Shown piece after piece: positions 34,888 through 46,261 of a stretch of DNA of 54,622 bases. The notes beneath the pieces are model-generated. The model was not told the origin of the DNA. It saw only the letters and a list, made by a program, of their open reading frames with translations, and ran no database searches. The stretch spans positions 1-54,622 of the forward strand of contig CAJBDJ010000037.1 in assembly GCA_903951825.1 (NCBI GenBank), written 5' to 3'. This DNA comes from an uncultured Pseudomonadota bacterium. GTDB taxonomy: Bacteria > Pseudomonadota > Gammaproteobacteria > Burkholderiales > Rhodocyclaceae. The first letter of the stretch is position 1. The number at the start of each line of letters is the position of its first letter. Made by a program: the position numbers and the translations under genes.

Positions 34888-36078
34888 ATGCAAACAGCGA
34901 TTCGCATTGACTCCCGTTTTCCGCACATGGGAACGACCATTTTTACCGTCATGTCGCGCCTCGCGGCGGAGTGCGGGGCGGTCAACCTGTCGCAGGGGTT
35001 TCCCGATTTTCAGGCCGAACCGGTCTTGTTTGATGCGCTGCACCGTCATCTGCTGGCCGGACGCAACCAGTATCCGCCGATGGCCGGAGTGGTCGAATTG
35101 CGTGCGGCAATTGTCGACAAGGTGGCGGCGCTCTACGGTACGCGATTCGACGCCGAGTCGGAGGTGACCGTGACGGCCGGGGCAACGCAGGCCATTTTCA
35201 CGGCGATTGCCGCCTTTGTCCGTCCTGGCGACGAGGTCATTGTGTTCGAGCCGGTTTATGACTCGTATGTCCCGGCAATTGAAACGGTCGGCGGCACGCC
35301 CGTTTTCGCCCAGCTCCGGTTTCCCGATTACGCGCCGGACTGGACGCAGGTGGCGAAACTGATTACCGCGCAAACGCGGATGATCATCGTCAACTCGCCG
35401 CACAACCCGAGCGGCAGCCTGCTGACTGCGCTCGACCTGAACATGCTGACCGAATTGGTACGCGGCACCGAGATCGTGATTTTGTCCGACGAAGTCTACG
35501 AACACATTCTCTTTGACGGCGCCCGCCATGCCAGCCTGTGCGCTCACCCCGAACTCGCCGCGCGGACGCTGGTGGTGTCGAGCTTTGGCAAGACTTACCA
35601 CATCACCGGCTGGAAAATCGGCTACGTCGTCGGCCCGGCAGACTTGATGGCCGAGTTTCGCAAAGTGCATCAATTCAATGTGTTTACCGTCCATACCCCG
35701 TCGCAACTAGCCCTCGCCGACTACATGCAGGATCATTCGCGTCACCTCGGGCTGGCCGATTTTTATCAGGAAAGACGCGACTTTTTCCGCCACTTGCTGG
35801 CTGCCTTGCCCTTGCGTCTGCTGCCCTGCCAAGGCACTTATTTTCAGCTGGCGAGTTACGCCGGCCTATCTGATCTGCCCGACCGCGCTTTTGCCGAATG
35901 GATGACGCGCGTCGTCGGCGTGGCGGTGATCCCGGTGTCGGCTTTCTACACCAACGGGCACGACGACAAGGTGATTCGCTTCTGCTTCGCCAAAAAAGAC
36001 GACACTTTGCGGGCTGCGGCGGAGCGCCTGCAACGGGCATTTGGCCAGTCGGCAGCGATTCCTTGCCGACTGCCTTGA
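34888..36078 (+). CDS. ybdL: Methionine aminotransferase-like PLP enzyme (YbdL type)
   Basis: This 396-residue fold-type I aminotransferase is of the YbdL/kynurenine-aminotransferase group. NLSQGFPDF is near the N-terminus, NSPHNPSG and the SDEVYEHILFDG region are present, and the PLP lysine is K235 in SFGKTYHITGWKIGY. YbdL-type enzymes prefer methionine and can carry out the last step of methionine salvage, amination of 2-keto-4-methylthiobutyrate. The divergent mtnA supports a methionine-related role. ATG 34888 is preferred; an upstream in-frame TTG (34858) adds ten residues without a better binding site. Confidence 0.87.
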   Translation: MQTAIRIDSRFPHMGTTIFTVMSRLAAECGAVNLSQGFPDFQAEPVLFDALHRHLLAGRNQYPPMAGVVELRAAIVDKVAALYGTRFDAESEVTVTAGATQAIFTAIAAFVRPGDEVIVFEPVYDSYVPAIETVGGTPVFAQLRFPDYAPDWTQVAKLITAQTRMIIVNSPHNPSGSLLTALDLNMLTELVRGTEIVILSDEVYEHILFDGARHASLCAHPELAARTLVVSSFGKTYHITGWKIGYVVGPADLMAEFRKVHQFNVFTVHTPSQLALADYMQDHSRHLGLADFYQERRDFFRHLLAALPLRLLPCQGTYFQLASYAGLSDLPDRAFAEWMTRVVGVAVIPVSAFYTNGHDDKVIRFCFAKKDDTLRAAAERLQRAFGQSAAIPCRLP

Positions 36079-36138
36079 CGAAGGGGCTCGCCGTCGCCGA
36101 TGATGCGCGCCATGAAAACTTCACAGGAGGGAAATCGT

Positions 36139-36564
36139 ATGACCATGCTTCAGGAATTCAAGGAATTTGCAGTCAAGGGCAACGCCATGGATCTCGCCGT
36201 CGGCGTTATTGTCGGCGGCGCTTTCGGCAAGATTGTCGATTCCATCGTCGGCGATCTGATCATGCCGCTGGTCGGTCGCCTGATCGGTAACCTGGATTTC
36301 TCCAATCTCTTCATCGTCCTCGGCAGCAACCCGAACAACCTGACGACGCTGGGTGAGCTTAAAAAGGCGGGAATCAGTGTTTTTGCCTACGGCAATTTCC
36401 TGACCATCCTAGTCAACTTCATCATTCTCGCCTTCATCATTTTCATGATGGTCAAGCAGATGAACCGCCTGCGCACACCGGCGCCGGCTCCCGAGCCGGT
36501 TGCCCCGGCAACGCCGGAAGATGTCATGCTGCTGCGCGAGATTCGCGATTCGCTGAAAAAATAA
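36139..36564 (+). CDS. mscL: Large-conductance mechanosensitive channel
   Basis: The pentameric inner-membrane channel opens under hypo-osmotic shock. The 141 residues include the N-terminal amphipathic helix ([13 protein letters not shown]), TM1 with [18 protein letters not shown], a periplasmic loop, TM2 near 75-98 and a C-terminal helical bundle ending in [11 protein letters not shown]. The insertion [15 protein letters not shown] before the last helix is a flexible linker. The start at 36139 follows AGGAGGG with ideal spacing. A GC-rich hairpin without U-tract (36573-36594) follows the stop. Confidence 0.97.
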   Translation: MTMLQEFKEFAVKGNAMDLAVGVIVGGAFGKIVDSIVGDLIMPLVGRLIGNLDFSNLFIVLGSNPNNLTTLGELKKAGISVFAYGNFLTILVNFIILAFIIFMMVKQMNRLRTPAPAPEPVAPATPEDVMLLREIRDSLKK

Positions 36565-36753
36565 GCGATACCGCGCCCTCGGCACAGAGGGCGCCGAATA
36601 GCTGATCACTGGCTGTCCGCCCCCCGTCAAGCGAGCAAGCGATTCAACGGCGGCACCTACCGCCGATTTAAATCATTGATTTCGCTATTTTTTATTTGCC
36701 GCGAATCGTTGTAAAAGTCGCGGTTGAAGAGGTGGCCTGAATATCTGTTCTGA

Positions 36754-36781
36754 AGCACGCTGGGCGCCAGCGTGCTTTTTC
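36754..36781 (+). terminator. Orphan rightward terminator between mscL and sodB
   Basis: A perfect 10-bp stem, AGCACGCTGG (36754-36763) and CCAGCGTGCT (36767-36776), is followed by TTTTTC and reads on the plus strand, 190 bases past the mscL stop. On the minus strand it lacks a U-tract, so it does not serve sodB. It either ends a long mscL 3' untranslated region or marks the end of a small RNA. Confidence 0.75.
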
Positions 36782-36833
36782 AAACAATGGCTGGAATGGT
36801 GACCAGACTGGTACCAATGCCCACTGCAAAAAA

Positions 36834-37418
36834 TCAGGCGAAATTGGCTTCAACAAAAGACCAATTAACCAGCGAGGCAAGGAAGGTTTCGACGAATTTC
36901 GGGCGCATGTTGCGGTAATCGATGTAATAGGCATGTTCCCAGACATCGACACACAACAAAGGTTTGTCGCCAGTGGTCAGCGGGGTGCCGGCGGCGCCCA
37001 TGTTGACGATATCGAGCGCCCCGTCAGCTTTCTTGACCAGCCAGGTCCAACCGGATCCGAAGTTGCCGACGGCGGATGTCTGGAAGGCGGCCTTGAAGGC
37101 GTCGAGCGAACCCCACTTGGCGTCGATGGCGGCAGCCAGGGCGCCGGCAGGAGCACCGCCACCATTCGGCCTCATGCAATTCCAGAAAAAAGTGTGGTTC
37201 CAGACTTGCGCCGCGTTGTTGTACACGCCGCCAGCCGGAGCTTTTTTGACGATGGATTCGAGATCAAGAGCCTCGTATTCGGTACCTTTGATCAGATTGT
37301 TCAGGTTGGTGACGTAGGCTTGGTGGTGCTTGCTGTAGTGGAAATCGAAAGTCTCGGCCGACATGTGCGGGGCGAGGGCATCTTTGGCGAAAGGCAGCTG
37401 GGGTAATTGATGTTCCAT
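36834..37418 (-). CDS. sodB: Superoxide dismutase, iron type
   Basis: The cytoplasmic enzyme dismutates superoxide. The 194-residue protein carries metal ligands H27, H75, D158 and H162 ([11 protein letters not shown]). Q71 in NNAAQVWNH is the outer-sphere glutamine position typical of Fe-SOD. The start ATG at 37418 follows GGAG; an upstream in-frame start would add 23 residues that do not fit the family. It lies 28 bases after xseA on the same strand, with a tandem AT-rich repeat between the genes. Confidence 0.96.
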   Translation of the reverse strand: MEHQLPQLPFAKDALAPHMSAETFDFHYSKHHQAYVTNLNNLIKGTEYEALDLESIVKKAPAGGVYNNAAQVWNHTFFWNCMRPNGGGAPAGALAAAIDAKWGSLDAFKAAFQTSAVGNFGSGWTWLVKKADGALDIVNMGAAGTPLTTGDKPLLCVDVWEHAYYIDYRNMRPKFVETFLASLVNWSFVEANFA

Positions 37419-37432
37419 GGTTTTCTCCGTTG

Positions 37433-37450
37433 TTAAATCATTTAAATCAT
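37433..37450. repeat. Tandem 9-bp AT repeat upstream of sodB
   Basis: TTAAATCAT occurs twice in tandem (37433-37441, 37442-37450) just upstream of the sodB ribosome binding site. A third copy with the same flank (TTAAATCATT, 36668-36677) lies beyond the 3' end of sodB. It could be a regulator half-site array or a promoter element; I see no match to a known box. Confidence 0.5.
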
Positions 37451-38814
37451 TCAAACAAAAAACTTTCATCGGCTGGCGGATCGGCAATCAACCGACTGAT
37501 GTTGCCGAGCGCACCACCCTTGGCAAAACTGAGGCGGAGTTCGTCGCCAACCTCCAGTTGGCCGGCATCGCGCACCGCGTTTCCGTCAGAATCTATGGCA
37601 ATCGCGTAACCGCGGGCGAGGACAGCATGTGGATCAAGCTGTTTGAGACTACCGGCAAGCGTGTTTAGTTTCATCCTTTGACTGGAATTTTGCCAGCGCG
37701 CTGCGTTGAACAGGCGCAATGCCACATGACGCAATTGTTCGCCGGCGCTTGCGGTTCGCGGGCGAGCGTTGGCAAGGGATTGAATGATGCTAGCAAGTGC
37801 GTGGCGATGCTTGTCCTGCTGCCTCAATTGGGCATGTCTTGCGCGCCGGCCGAAGCTCTGCAGGATTGCATGCTGCTGCTGCAGACGTTCGGCGGGATGG
37901 GTCAGTCGGCTAGCCAGCCAGTCGAGTTGCTGAGCGTATCCGGCGAGGAAGCGGCTGGTTTGCTGACGAAGCCGGAATTCGCGGTGCGCAAGCCGGGCTA
38001 GCAAAGCCTCACGGTCGGGGCTGAGCAGTTCGGCTGCAGCGGTCGGCGTTGCGGCGCGCAGGTCGGCGGCGAAGTCGGCGATGGTGAAATCGGTTTCATG
38101 ACCAATTCCGCTGACGACAGGAATCGGGCTGGCACGAATGGCGCGAGCCAGCGCTTCATCGTTGAAAGCCCAGAGGTCTTCGATACTGCCGCCGCCGCGA
38201 CAAAGGAGAATCGCATCACAGCGACTTTGTCCGGCGCGGGTGATGGCGGCGGCGATTCTGGCCGCAGCGCCTTCGCCTTGAACCGGCGTCGGGTAAATTT
38301 CGAGAGGCAGTTGCGGAGCACGCCGCTGCAGGGTTTTCAGGACATCCTGCAACGCCGCTGCTTGCGGGCTGGTGACGATCGCCAGCGCGCCGGGATGGGC
38401 GGGAAGCTGACGGCGGGTCGCCGGATCGAAAAGGCCTTCCCCCTCGAGCCGTGCCTTGAGGCGGAGAAACTGCTCGAACAAGTCGCCCTGACCGGCCTGC
38501 CGGATGGCTTCGACATTGAGCTGGAACTCGCCGCGCGGTTCGTAAAACGAAACCAGCGTACGGGCTTCTATTTTCTGACCGTTCTCCAGCCGCCAGCCGA
38601 GCAACTGCGCCTTATTGCGCCACATCACGCAACGCACCTGGGCGTTGGCATCCTTGAGCGAAAAATAGACATGGCCGGAGGCGGCATAGGTCAGGTTGGA
38701 AATTTCGCCGGCCACCCAACTGAGTGGAAAAGCGCTCTCTAGAGATTCGCGCACCAAACGGTTGAGCGTTGAAATACTGAGAATCGGCGACGAAGCGCTG
38801 AATTGCGGGGTCAT
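37447..38814 (-). CDS. xseA: Exodeoxyribonuclease VII large subunit
   Basis: The large subunit of the single-strand DNA exonuclease ExoVII acts in DNA repair with XseB. The 455-residue product has the N-terminal OB fold ([22 protein letters not shown] begins it), the catalytic core with [18 protein letters not shown] and [16 protein letters not shown], then a long coiled-coil region. C-terminal residues [12 protein letters not shown] are typical. The start at 38814 matches the family; a start at 38862 would add 16 residues. xseB is not nearby. Confidence 0.95.
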   Translation of the reverse strand: MTPQFSASSPILSISTLNRLVRESLESAFPLSWVAGEISNLTYAASGHVYFSLKDANAQVRCVMWRNKAQLLGWRLENGQKIEARTLVSFYEPRGEFQLNVEAIRQAGQGDLFEQFLRLKARLEGEGLFDPATRRQLPAHPGALAIVTSPQAAALQDVLKTLQRRAPQLPLEIYPTPVQGEGAAARIAAAITRAGQSRCDAILLCRGGGSIEDLWAFNDEALARAIRASPIPVVSGIGHETDFTIADFAADLRAATPTAAAELLSPDREALLARLAHREFRLRQQTSRFLAGYAQQLDWLASRLTHPAERLQQQHAILQSFGRRARHAQLRQQDKHRHALASIIQSLANARPRTASAGEQLRHVALRLFNAARWQNSSQRMKLNTLAGSLKQLDPHAVLARGYAIAIDSDGNAVRDAGQLEVGDELRLSFAKGGALGNISRLIADPPADESFLFE

Positions 38815-38985
38815 GGAGCAGGATTGTAGCGCGCGGACGGCGGATTGCTCTTGAATCGGCACCTTTGCCGAAGGCTAAGCAATTGATTTCTATTGATTTA
38901 TGTAACCTGCCTTGTTTTGATGCGATGTAAAGAAAGTCCTTTTTATGTAAGGGCTTAGCGCAATTGGAGGGCGCTGACTCACAGA

Positions 38986-39010
38986 CTTATCCACAGATTT
39001 TGGGGATAAG
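38986..39010. promoter_or_regulatory. Paired DnaA-box-like inverted repeat upstream of exbB
   Basis: CTTATCCACA-GATTT-TGGGGATAAG is a 10-bp inverted repeat with one mismatch. The left arm contains TTATCCACA (38987-38995), which fits the DnaA-box consensus TTATNCACA; the right arm on the other strand reads TTATCCCCA, one base off. It sits about 85 bases upstream of exbB in the xseA/exbB divergent region. Confidence 0.6.
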
Positions 39011-39094
39011 CTGGCAATCTCCCAAAGGGCGGGGCTTGCCGGCAGGCGACGTGCAAGGCAAAATCGCAGGCTGTCTTTTAAGCGAGGATTCACC

Positions 39095-39700
39095 GTGTTC
39101 GCGATTGTTCAGGCCGCTGGTTGGCCCATCTGGCCGCTGCTTCTGGCCTCCGTTATCTCTGTTGCCCTGATTTTTGAACGCCTGCTTGCCTTGCGCCGTG
39201 TCAAAGTTGTACCCGCTGGCTTGCTCCAGCGTGCCGTCGGAGAGTTCAAGCGCGGCGCCAAAAATGACCGCTTGCTTGATGATCTCGAACGCCATTCCCC
39301 CCTCGGGCGCGTCCTCTCGGCGGGTTTGCGCAATGTCAATACCTCGCGCGAGATCATGAAGGAATCGATCGAAGAGGCGGGTAACGCCGTTGCTCATGAA
39401 CTCAATCGCTACCTGACGACGCTCGGCACGATTGCCTCGGTCAGCCCCCTGATGGGACTGTTCGGTACCGTCGTCGGGATGATCGAAATTTTCGGCTCGC
39501 AGGCTCCGACCGGCACCAACCCACAGCAACTGGCGAGCGGCATTGCGATTGCGCTTTATAACACCGGGTTTGGCTTGGTGATCGCGATTCCCAGCCTGAT
39601 TTTCTGGCGCCACTTCCGCTCACAGGTTGATGGTTTCGTCGTGGAAATGGAGCAGCAGGCGGTTCGCCTCGTCGAGTACATGCACGGTGAGCGAAAGTAA
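39095..39700 (+). CDS. exbB: ExbB/TolQ/MotA-type proton channel subunit
   Basis: The 201-residue inner-membrane protein has three hydrophobic segments: near 8-28, 115-140 (SPLMGLFGTVVGMIEIF) and 155-180 (ALYNTGFGLVIAIPSLIFW). It pairs with ExbD to use the proton motive force for outer-membrane transport, or as a Tol-like complex. The start is GTG 39095 after a GAGGA site. Three bases separate it from exbD. No tonB or receptor gene is nearby; this exbBD pair sits before lpxK in many betaproteobacteria. Confidence 0.93.
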   Translation: MFAIVQAAGWPIWPLLLASVISVALIFERLLALRRVKVVPAGLLQRAVGEFKRGAKNDRLLDDLERHSPLGRVLSAGLRNVNTSREIMKESIEEAGNAVAHELNRYLTTLGTIASVSPLMGLFGTVVGMIEIFGSQAPTGTNPQQLASGIAIALYNTGFGLVIAIPSLIFWRHFRSQVDGFVVEMEQQAVRLVEYMHGERK

Positions 39701-39703
39701 ACG

Positions 39704-40120
39704 ATGAACTTCCAGCGCGGGCGCTCTCGTGAAGAGCCGGAAATCAACCTGATTCCGATGATCGACGTCTTGCTGGTCATCATCATTTTTTTGATGTTGA
39801 CGACCACCTACTCGAAAACTTCCGGGCTCGAAATCAATCTGCCGACCGCCGATGCCAGCAAACCCGTCGAGCAACCGAATGAAATCAACGTCGCGGTGAC
39901 TTCCGCCGGGCAAATTTTGATCAACAATTCGCCATTGACCGGCGCCGAGGTCAAAAGCATTGCCGATGCTTTGCGGCGTGCGGCAGGCGACCGGACGGAT
40001 CCGGTAATCGTCATCAATGCCGACGCCAAGGCAACCCATCAGGCCGTCGTTGATGTCATGCAGGCAGCGCAATCGGCCGGTTACCCGCGCATTTCTTTTG
40101 CCACCCAAACCTCCCGCTGA
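39704..40120 (+). CDS. exbD: ExbD/TolR-family biopolymer transport protein
   Basis: The 138-residue protein has a short cytoplasmic N-terminus, one transmembrane helix (NLIPMIDVLLVIIIFLMLTT) with the protonatable aspartate of the ExbD/TolR motif, and a periplasmic domain. Its TGA overlaps the ATG of lpxK by one base, so exbB, exbD and lpxK are one transcription unit. Confidence 0.94.
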   Translation: MNFQRGRSREEPEINLIPMIDVLLVIIIFLMLTTTYSKTSGLEINLPTADASKPVEQPNEINVAVTSAGQILINNSPLTGAEVKSIADALRRAAGDRTDPVIVINADAKATHQAVVDVMQAAQSAGYPRISFATQTSR

Positions 40121-41121
40121 TGTTTGTCCGCTGGTTGCAGCAGCAGTGGTTTGAGCAACGCCGGCGGTCGCCGGCGTTGTGGCTTTTGCTTCCGTTGCAT
40201 GCTTTTTTTGTGATGGCGTCAACCCTCAAGCGCCGGCTGACCCGGCCGCAGAGATTGTCGGTACCGGTGATTGTCGTCGGCAACATTACCGTCGGCGGTG
40301 CCGGCAAAACACCGCTCACGCTCTGGCTGGCAGAGCAATTGCAGCAACGAGGCTACCAGCCGGGCATCGTCAGTCGCGGTTATGGCGGAAAAAACGTCGG
40401 CCCATGTGCGGTGACGGCCTCCTCGGATCCCGCAATAGTCGGTGATGAAGCGCTGTTGCTAGCCCGCCGCGTCAATCGACCCGTTTGGGTGGCGCGTGAC
40501 CGACTGGCCGCCGGTCGTGCCTTGCTCGCCGCGCACCCGCAAGTCAACCTGATCCTTTGTGATGACGGCTTGCAACATTATCGCCTTGCGCGCGATTTTG
40601 AACTGGCTGTCTTTGATCGACGCGGTGCCGGCAACGGTTGGCGACTGCCGCTCGGGCCGTTGCGCGAACCCTGGTCGCGCCTGGCGACGGTCGATGCGAT
40701 TGTTTGCAACAATTTTTCCGGCCACCGGCTGCCACCGCAGGTGCGGCAATTTACGATGAACTTGCAGGCGGGTCAGTTTTATCGGCTCGATGATCCCTCT
40801 CGCCACGCGGTAGCGAGCGATTTGGCGGGAAAAAAGCTCTACGCGCTGGCGGGCATCGGCGATCCCGGGCGATTTTTCGACACCTTGGCGCAACTCGGCC
40901 TGAGTTTTTCGGCGCAAGCATTTCCCGATCACCACACCTATTGCGCTGACGACCTCCTTTTCGCCAAGGATGGCATCCTCCTGATGACCGAAAAAGATGC
41001 AGTAAAATGCGCCGGGCTCGGGTCGCTCGAAACTTGGGTTCTGCCCGTCGACGCCGTGCTTGCGCCGACTTTGATTGAATATATTCTGGAGAAACTTCGC
41101 GATGGACGCCAGGCTGCTTGA
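40120..41121 (+). CDS. lpxK: Tetraacyldisaccharide 4'-kinase
   Basis: The enzyme phosphorylates the 4' position of the lipid A precursor at the inner membrane. The 333-residue protein has the Walker A motif [14 protein letters not shown] (around residue 51-64) after a membrane-associated N-terminus, and the [15 protein letters not shown] region. It lies within the conserved envelope run exbBD-lpxK-trm112-kdsB. The next gene begins inside its last 20 bases. Confidence 0.95.
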   Translation: MFVRWLQQQWFEQRRRSPALWLLLPLHAFFVMASTLKRRLTRPQRLSVPVIVVGNITVGGAGKTPLTLWLAEQLQQRGYQPGIVSRGYGGKNVGPCAVTASSDPAIVGDEALLLARRVNRPVWVARDRLAAGRALLAAHPQVNLILCDDGLQHYRLARDFELAVFDRRGAGNGWRLPLGPLREPWSRLATVDAIVCNNFSGHRLPPQVRQFTMNLQAGQFYRLDDPSRHAVASDLAGKKLYALAGIGDPGRFFDTLAQLGLSFSAQAFPDHHTYCADDLLFAKDGILLMTEKDAVKCAGLGSLETWVLPVDAVLAPTLIEYILEKLRDGRQAA

Positions 41122-41271
41122 AATCCTCGTTTGCCCGATTTGCAAGGCGAATCTCGACTATCGTAAGGCCGAAAAGGAACTCGTCTGCAAGCCGTGCAAG
41201 TTGGCGTATCCGATCCGCGACGATATTCCGGTCATGCTCGAAGACGAGGCGCGTCCGCTGGCGGAGGGCGA

Positions 41272-41275
<4 letters not shown>
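41102..41275 (+). CDS. Trm112-family zinc-ribbon protein (YcaR)
   Basis: This 57-residue protein has the pattern [16 protein letters not shown], then [20 protein letters not shown], with four cysteines suited to a zinc ribbon. Trm112-like proteins activate methyltransferases in eukaryotes and archaea; in proteobacteria they are found between lpxK and kdsB with uncertain role. It overlaps lpxK by 20 bases, and its stop overlaps the kdsB GTG start (GTGA). Confidence 0.9.
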
Positions 41276-42791
<1,516 letters not shown>

Positions 42792-42801
42792 GGGAAATCC
42801 C

Positions 42802-44061
42802 ATGACGGTTAGAAACGCCTTCTACGCACAATCCGGAGGCGTCACCTCCGTCATCAACAGTTCGGCGTGCGGCCTGATTCAGGAAGCACGCCGCCATCCC
42901 TCGCTAATCGGCAAAGTCTATGCCGGTCGCGACGGCATCATCGGCGCCCTGACCGAAGACCTGATCGATACCAGTTTCGAGTCCGACGACGACATTGCGC
43001 GCCTGCGTTACACGCCGGGCGGCGCTTTCGGCTCCTGTCGCTACAAACTGAAAAACCTTGACGACCATCGCGCCCAGTACGAGCGCCTGATCGAGGTTTT
43101 CAAGGCGCATGACATCGGCTACTTTTTCTATAACGGCGGCAATGATTCCATGGATACCGCCTGGAAAGTCTCGCAGATCGCCGAAAAAATGGGGTATCCG
43201 GTGGTCTGTGTCGGCATTCCGAAAACGGTCGATAACGATTTACCACTGACCGATTGCTGTCCGGGTTTCGGCTCGGTGGCCAAATATGTCGCAACCTCGA
43301 TCCGCGAAGCCGGTTACGACGTTGCCTCGATGTCGCGCACATCGACGAAGATTTTCGTGCTTGAAGTGATGGGGCGCCACGCTGGCTGGATTACCGCCGC
43401 CTGCGGATTGGCGTCGGAAAACACCGGTGAGCCGCCGCATATTTTGTTGTTTCCGGAAGTCCCTTTCAATCCGGAGAAATTCCTCGTGCGTGTTCAGGAA
43501 TGCGTCGACCGCCATGGTTACTGCACGGTCGCCGTCTCCGAAGGATTGGCCGACGCAAGCGGCAAACTGATTGCCGACTCGGGCAGCAAGGACGCTTTTG
43601 GTCATTCGCAGTTAGGGGGTGTCGGGCAGATTGTCGCGCAATTGGTGAAAGACAAATTGGGCTACAAATATCATTGGGCGCTCGCCGACTATCTGCAACG
43701 CTCGGCTCGTCATCAGGCATCGCGAACCGATGTCGAGCAGGCTTACGCGCTCGGTGTTGCGGCCGTCAAACTCGCTCTGCAGGGCAAAAATGCGCTCATG
43801 GCTACCATCGTGCGTCTGGCTGATGCGCCTTATCGCTGGGAAATTGGCGAAGCGCCACTCAGGGATATCGCCAATGTCGAGCGCAAGATGCCGGCCGATT
43901 TCATTACGGCAGATGGCTTCCACATTACCGACGCCTGCCGCACTTACCTGCAGCCGCTGATCGAAGGAGAGGATCCACCGCCTTATCGCAAGGGGTTGCC
44001 GGATTATGTTCGTCTTAAAAACAAGGCTGTAGAAAAAAAGCTGATGATTTTCAATATCTGA
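42802..44061 (+). CDS. pfp: Pyrophosphate-dependent 6-phosphofructokinase
   Basis: The enzyme reversibly phosphorylates fructose-6-phosphate using PPi. The 419-residue protein has two diagnostic changes from ATP-PFK: GGND (in YNGGNDSMDTAW) where ATP enzymes have GGDG, and PKTVDNDLP with lysine where ATP enzymes have PGTIDND. Both are established markers of PPi use. MGRHAGWI is conserved. The lineage resembles the 400-residue enzymes of methylotrophs and Rhodocyclales. The gene lies between adk and the H+-PPase gene, linking PPi use and PPi energy conservation. It allows both glycolysis and gluconeogenesis. Confidence 0.95.
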   Translation: MTVRNAFYAQSGGVTSVINSSACGLIQEARRHPSLIGKVYAGRDGIIGALTEDLIDTSFESDDDIARLRYTPGGAFGSCRYKLKNLDDHRAQYERLIEVFKAHDIGYFFYNGGNDSMDTAWKVSQIAEKMGYPVVCVGIPKTVDNDLPLTDCCPGFGSVAKYVATSIREAGYDVASMSRTSTKIFVLEVMGRHAGWITAACGLASENTGEPPHILLFPEVPFNPEKFLVRVQECVDRHGYCTVAVSEGLADASGKLIADSGSKDAFGHSQLGGVGQIVAQLVKDKLGYKYHWALADYLQRSARHQASRTDVEQAYALGVAAVKLALQGKNALMATIVRLADAPYRWEIGEAPLRDIANVERKMPADFITADGFHITDACRTYLQPLIEGEDPPPYRKGLPDYVRLKNKAVEKKLMIFNI

Positions 44062-44088
44062 TTCGAGAACCACAAAAGGGAGGAAACA

Positions 44089-46155
44089 ATGTCAAATCCG
44101 TTGTTGTTGGCGCTTGGTTGTGCCGTATTGGCAGTTCTGTATGGCTGGTTTTCCAGTCGTCAGATTTTGTCCTTGTCGGCGGGAAATGCCCGTATGCAGG
44201 AGATCGCCAAGGCGATTCAGGAGGGGGCCGAGGCCTACCTCAGTCGCCAATACAAAACAATCGCCATGGTCGGGATCGTACTTTTCCTGCTCATCGGTTT
44301 TGTACCGAAACTGGGTTGGCTGACGGCTTTCGGCTTTCTGATCGGCGCGGTGCTCTCCGGTGCGGCCGGCTTTATCGGCATGAATGTCTCGGTACGCGCC
44401 AATGTGCGTACCGCCGAGGCGGCACGCAAGGGGATCGCTGCGGCGCTTGACGTGGCCTTCAAGGGCGGTGCGATTACCGGCATGTTGGTGGTTGGTCTCG
44501 GGCTCCTGGGCGTTGCCGGTTATTTTGCATTCCTCAAGTCAGTCAGCGCCGCCGACGCGGATTTGCACCATGTGATCGAGCCCCTGATCGGCCTTGCCTT
44601 TGGTTCGTCGCTGATCTCCATCTTTGCCCGTTTGGGTGGCGGTATTTTCACCAAGGGAGCCGATGTCGGTGCCGATCTGGTCGGCAAAGTCGAAGCCGGT
44701 ATTCCGGAAGATGACCCACGCAATCCGGCAGTGATTGCCGACAATGTCGGCGACAATGTTGGCGACTGCGCCGGGATGGCCGCCGACCTCTTTGAAACCT
44801 ACGCCGTGACAGTCGTTGCGACGATGGTGCTTGCCGCATTGACGATCAAGACGGCGGTCGGCCTCGGTGAAAATCTGGTTCTCTACCCGTTGGCTTTGGG
44901 CGGCGTGTCGATCATTGCATCGATCATTGGCTGTTATTTCGTCAAGGCGACGGAAGGCGGCAAAATCATGGCGGCTCTTTATCGCGGCCTGATCGTTGCT
45001 GCCGTTCTGGCACTTGCCGCCTATTACCCGGTCACCGCCTGGTTGATCGGCGCTGGCGCAACGCTGCCGGATGGCACGGTGATCAACACCATGAGCATGT
45101 TCGGTTGTGCCGTCGTTGGCTTGGTTCTGACTGCGGCACTGGTCTGGATCACCGAGTATTACACCGGAACCGATTACCCGCCGGTCAAGCATGTCGCTTC
45201 TTCGTGCCAGACCGGCCACGCCACCAACATCATCGCCGGTATCGGCATTTCAATGAAATCTACCGCCTGGCCGGTGCTTTCGGTGTGCGCAGCGATTTTT
45301 GCCGCTCATGCAATGGGTGGACTGTTCGGCATCGCGATTGCCGCTACGTCGATGTTGTCGATGGCCGGCATTGTTGTGGCGCTGGACGCCTACGGCCCGA
45401 TCACCGATAACGCCGGCGGTATTGCCGAAATGTCCGGCCTGCCGAAGGAAGTGCGCGACGTGACCGATCCGCTCGATGCCGTCGGCAACACCACCAAGGC
45501 GGTAACCAAGGGGTACGCCATCGGCTCCGCCGGTCTCGCTGCGCTGGTCTTGTTCGCCGACTACACGCACGGCCTTGAGGCGGCAACGGGCAAGGCATTC
45601 ACCTTTGATCTCTCGAATCACCTGGTCATTATTGGTCTCTTCATCGGTGGCCTGATTCCTTACCTGTTTGGTGCGATGGCGATGGAGGCCGTGGGTCGTT
45701 CTGCCAGCGCTGTGGTCATGGAAGTTCGTCGCCAGTTCAAGGAAATACCCGGCATCATGGAGGGAACGGCCAAACCCGATTACTCACGGGCGGTCGATAT
45801 GCTGACTGTCGCGGCGATCAAGGAAATGATGATTCCATCGATTCTGCCGGTGGCCGTGCCCATTGTCGTCGGTCTGGCGCTTGGCCCGCAGGCCTTGGGC
45901 GGCTTGCTGGTCGGCACGATTGTCACCGGATTATTTGTGGCGATCTCGATGACGACTGGCGGCGGCGCTTGGGACAATGCCAAAAAATACATTGAAGACG
46001 GACATTTTGGTGGAAAGGGCTCGGAAGCTCACAAAGCTGCCGTCACCGGGGATACAGTGGGCGATCCTTACAAGGATACGGCTGGGCCGGCGGTCAATCC
46101 GCTGATCAAGATCATCAATCTGGTTGCCCTGCTGATCGTCCCCTTGATTGTCTGA
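44089..46155 (+). CDS. hppA: H+-translocating membrane pyrophosphatase (K+-independent type)
   Basis: The 688-residue protein has about 16 membrane helices. The PPi-binding motif [13 protein letters not shown] and the acidic run [18 protein letters not shown] lie near residues 190-237. The potassium-selectivity position is lysine (K470, in GNTTKA); K+-dependent pumps have alanine there, so this is predicted to be the K+-independent, proton-pumping class. A strong ribosome binding site (GGGAGGAAA) precedes the ATG. It couples PPi hydrolysis or synthesis to the proton gradient and can set the PPi level for the adjacent PPi-PFK. A terminator follows. Confidence 0.97.
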   Translation: MSNPLLLALGCAVLAVLYGWFSSRQILSLSAGNARMQEIAKAIQEGAEAYLSRQYKTIAMVGIVLFLLIGFVPKLGWLTAFGFLIGAVLSGAAGFIGMNVSVRANVRTAEAARKGIAAALDVAFKGGAITGMLVVGLGLLGVAGYFAFLKSVSAADADLHHVIEPLIGLAFGSSLISIFARLGGGIFTKGADVGADLVGKVEAGIPEDDPRNPAVIADNVGDNVGDCAGMAADLFETYAVTVVATMVLAALTIKTAVGLGENLVLYPLALGGVSIIASIIGCYFVKATEGGKIMAALYRGLIVAAVLALAAYYPVTAWLIGAGATLPDGTVINTMSMFGCAVVGLVLTAALVWITEYYTGTDYPPVKHVASSCQTGHATNIIAGIGISMKSTAWPVLSVCAAIFAAHAMGGLFGIAIAATSMLSMAGIVVALDAYGPITDNAGGIAEMSGLPKEVRDVTDPLDAVGNTTKAVTKGYAIGSAGLAALVLFADYTHGLEAATGKAFTFDLSNHLVIIGLFIGGLIPYLFGAMAMEAVGRSASAVVMEVRRQFKEIPGIMEGTAKPDYSRAVDMLTVAAIKEMMIPSILPVAVPIVVGLALGPQALGGLLVGTIVTGLFVAISMTTGGGAWDNAKKYIEDGHFGGKGSEAHKAAVTGDTVGDPYKDTAGPAVNPLIKIINLVALLIVPLIV

Positions 46156-46172
46156 TCTCCCGAAAAATCCGT

Positions 46173-46196
46173 AAAAGCGGCTTCGGCCGCTTTTTT
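46173..46196 (+). terminator. Terminator of the adk-pfp-hppA unit
   Basis: A 9-bp stem, AAAAGCGGC (46173-46181) and GCCGCTTTT (46186-46194), has a stable TTCG tetraloop and runs into six T residues, 17 bases after the hppA stop. Confidence 0.95.
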
Positions 46197-46261
46197 ATGC
46201 ACATTTCACCACTGCCGACTGTTGAAATTAGGCTATGATTTTCGCCTGTAAAGGTGAGGTA

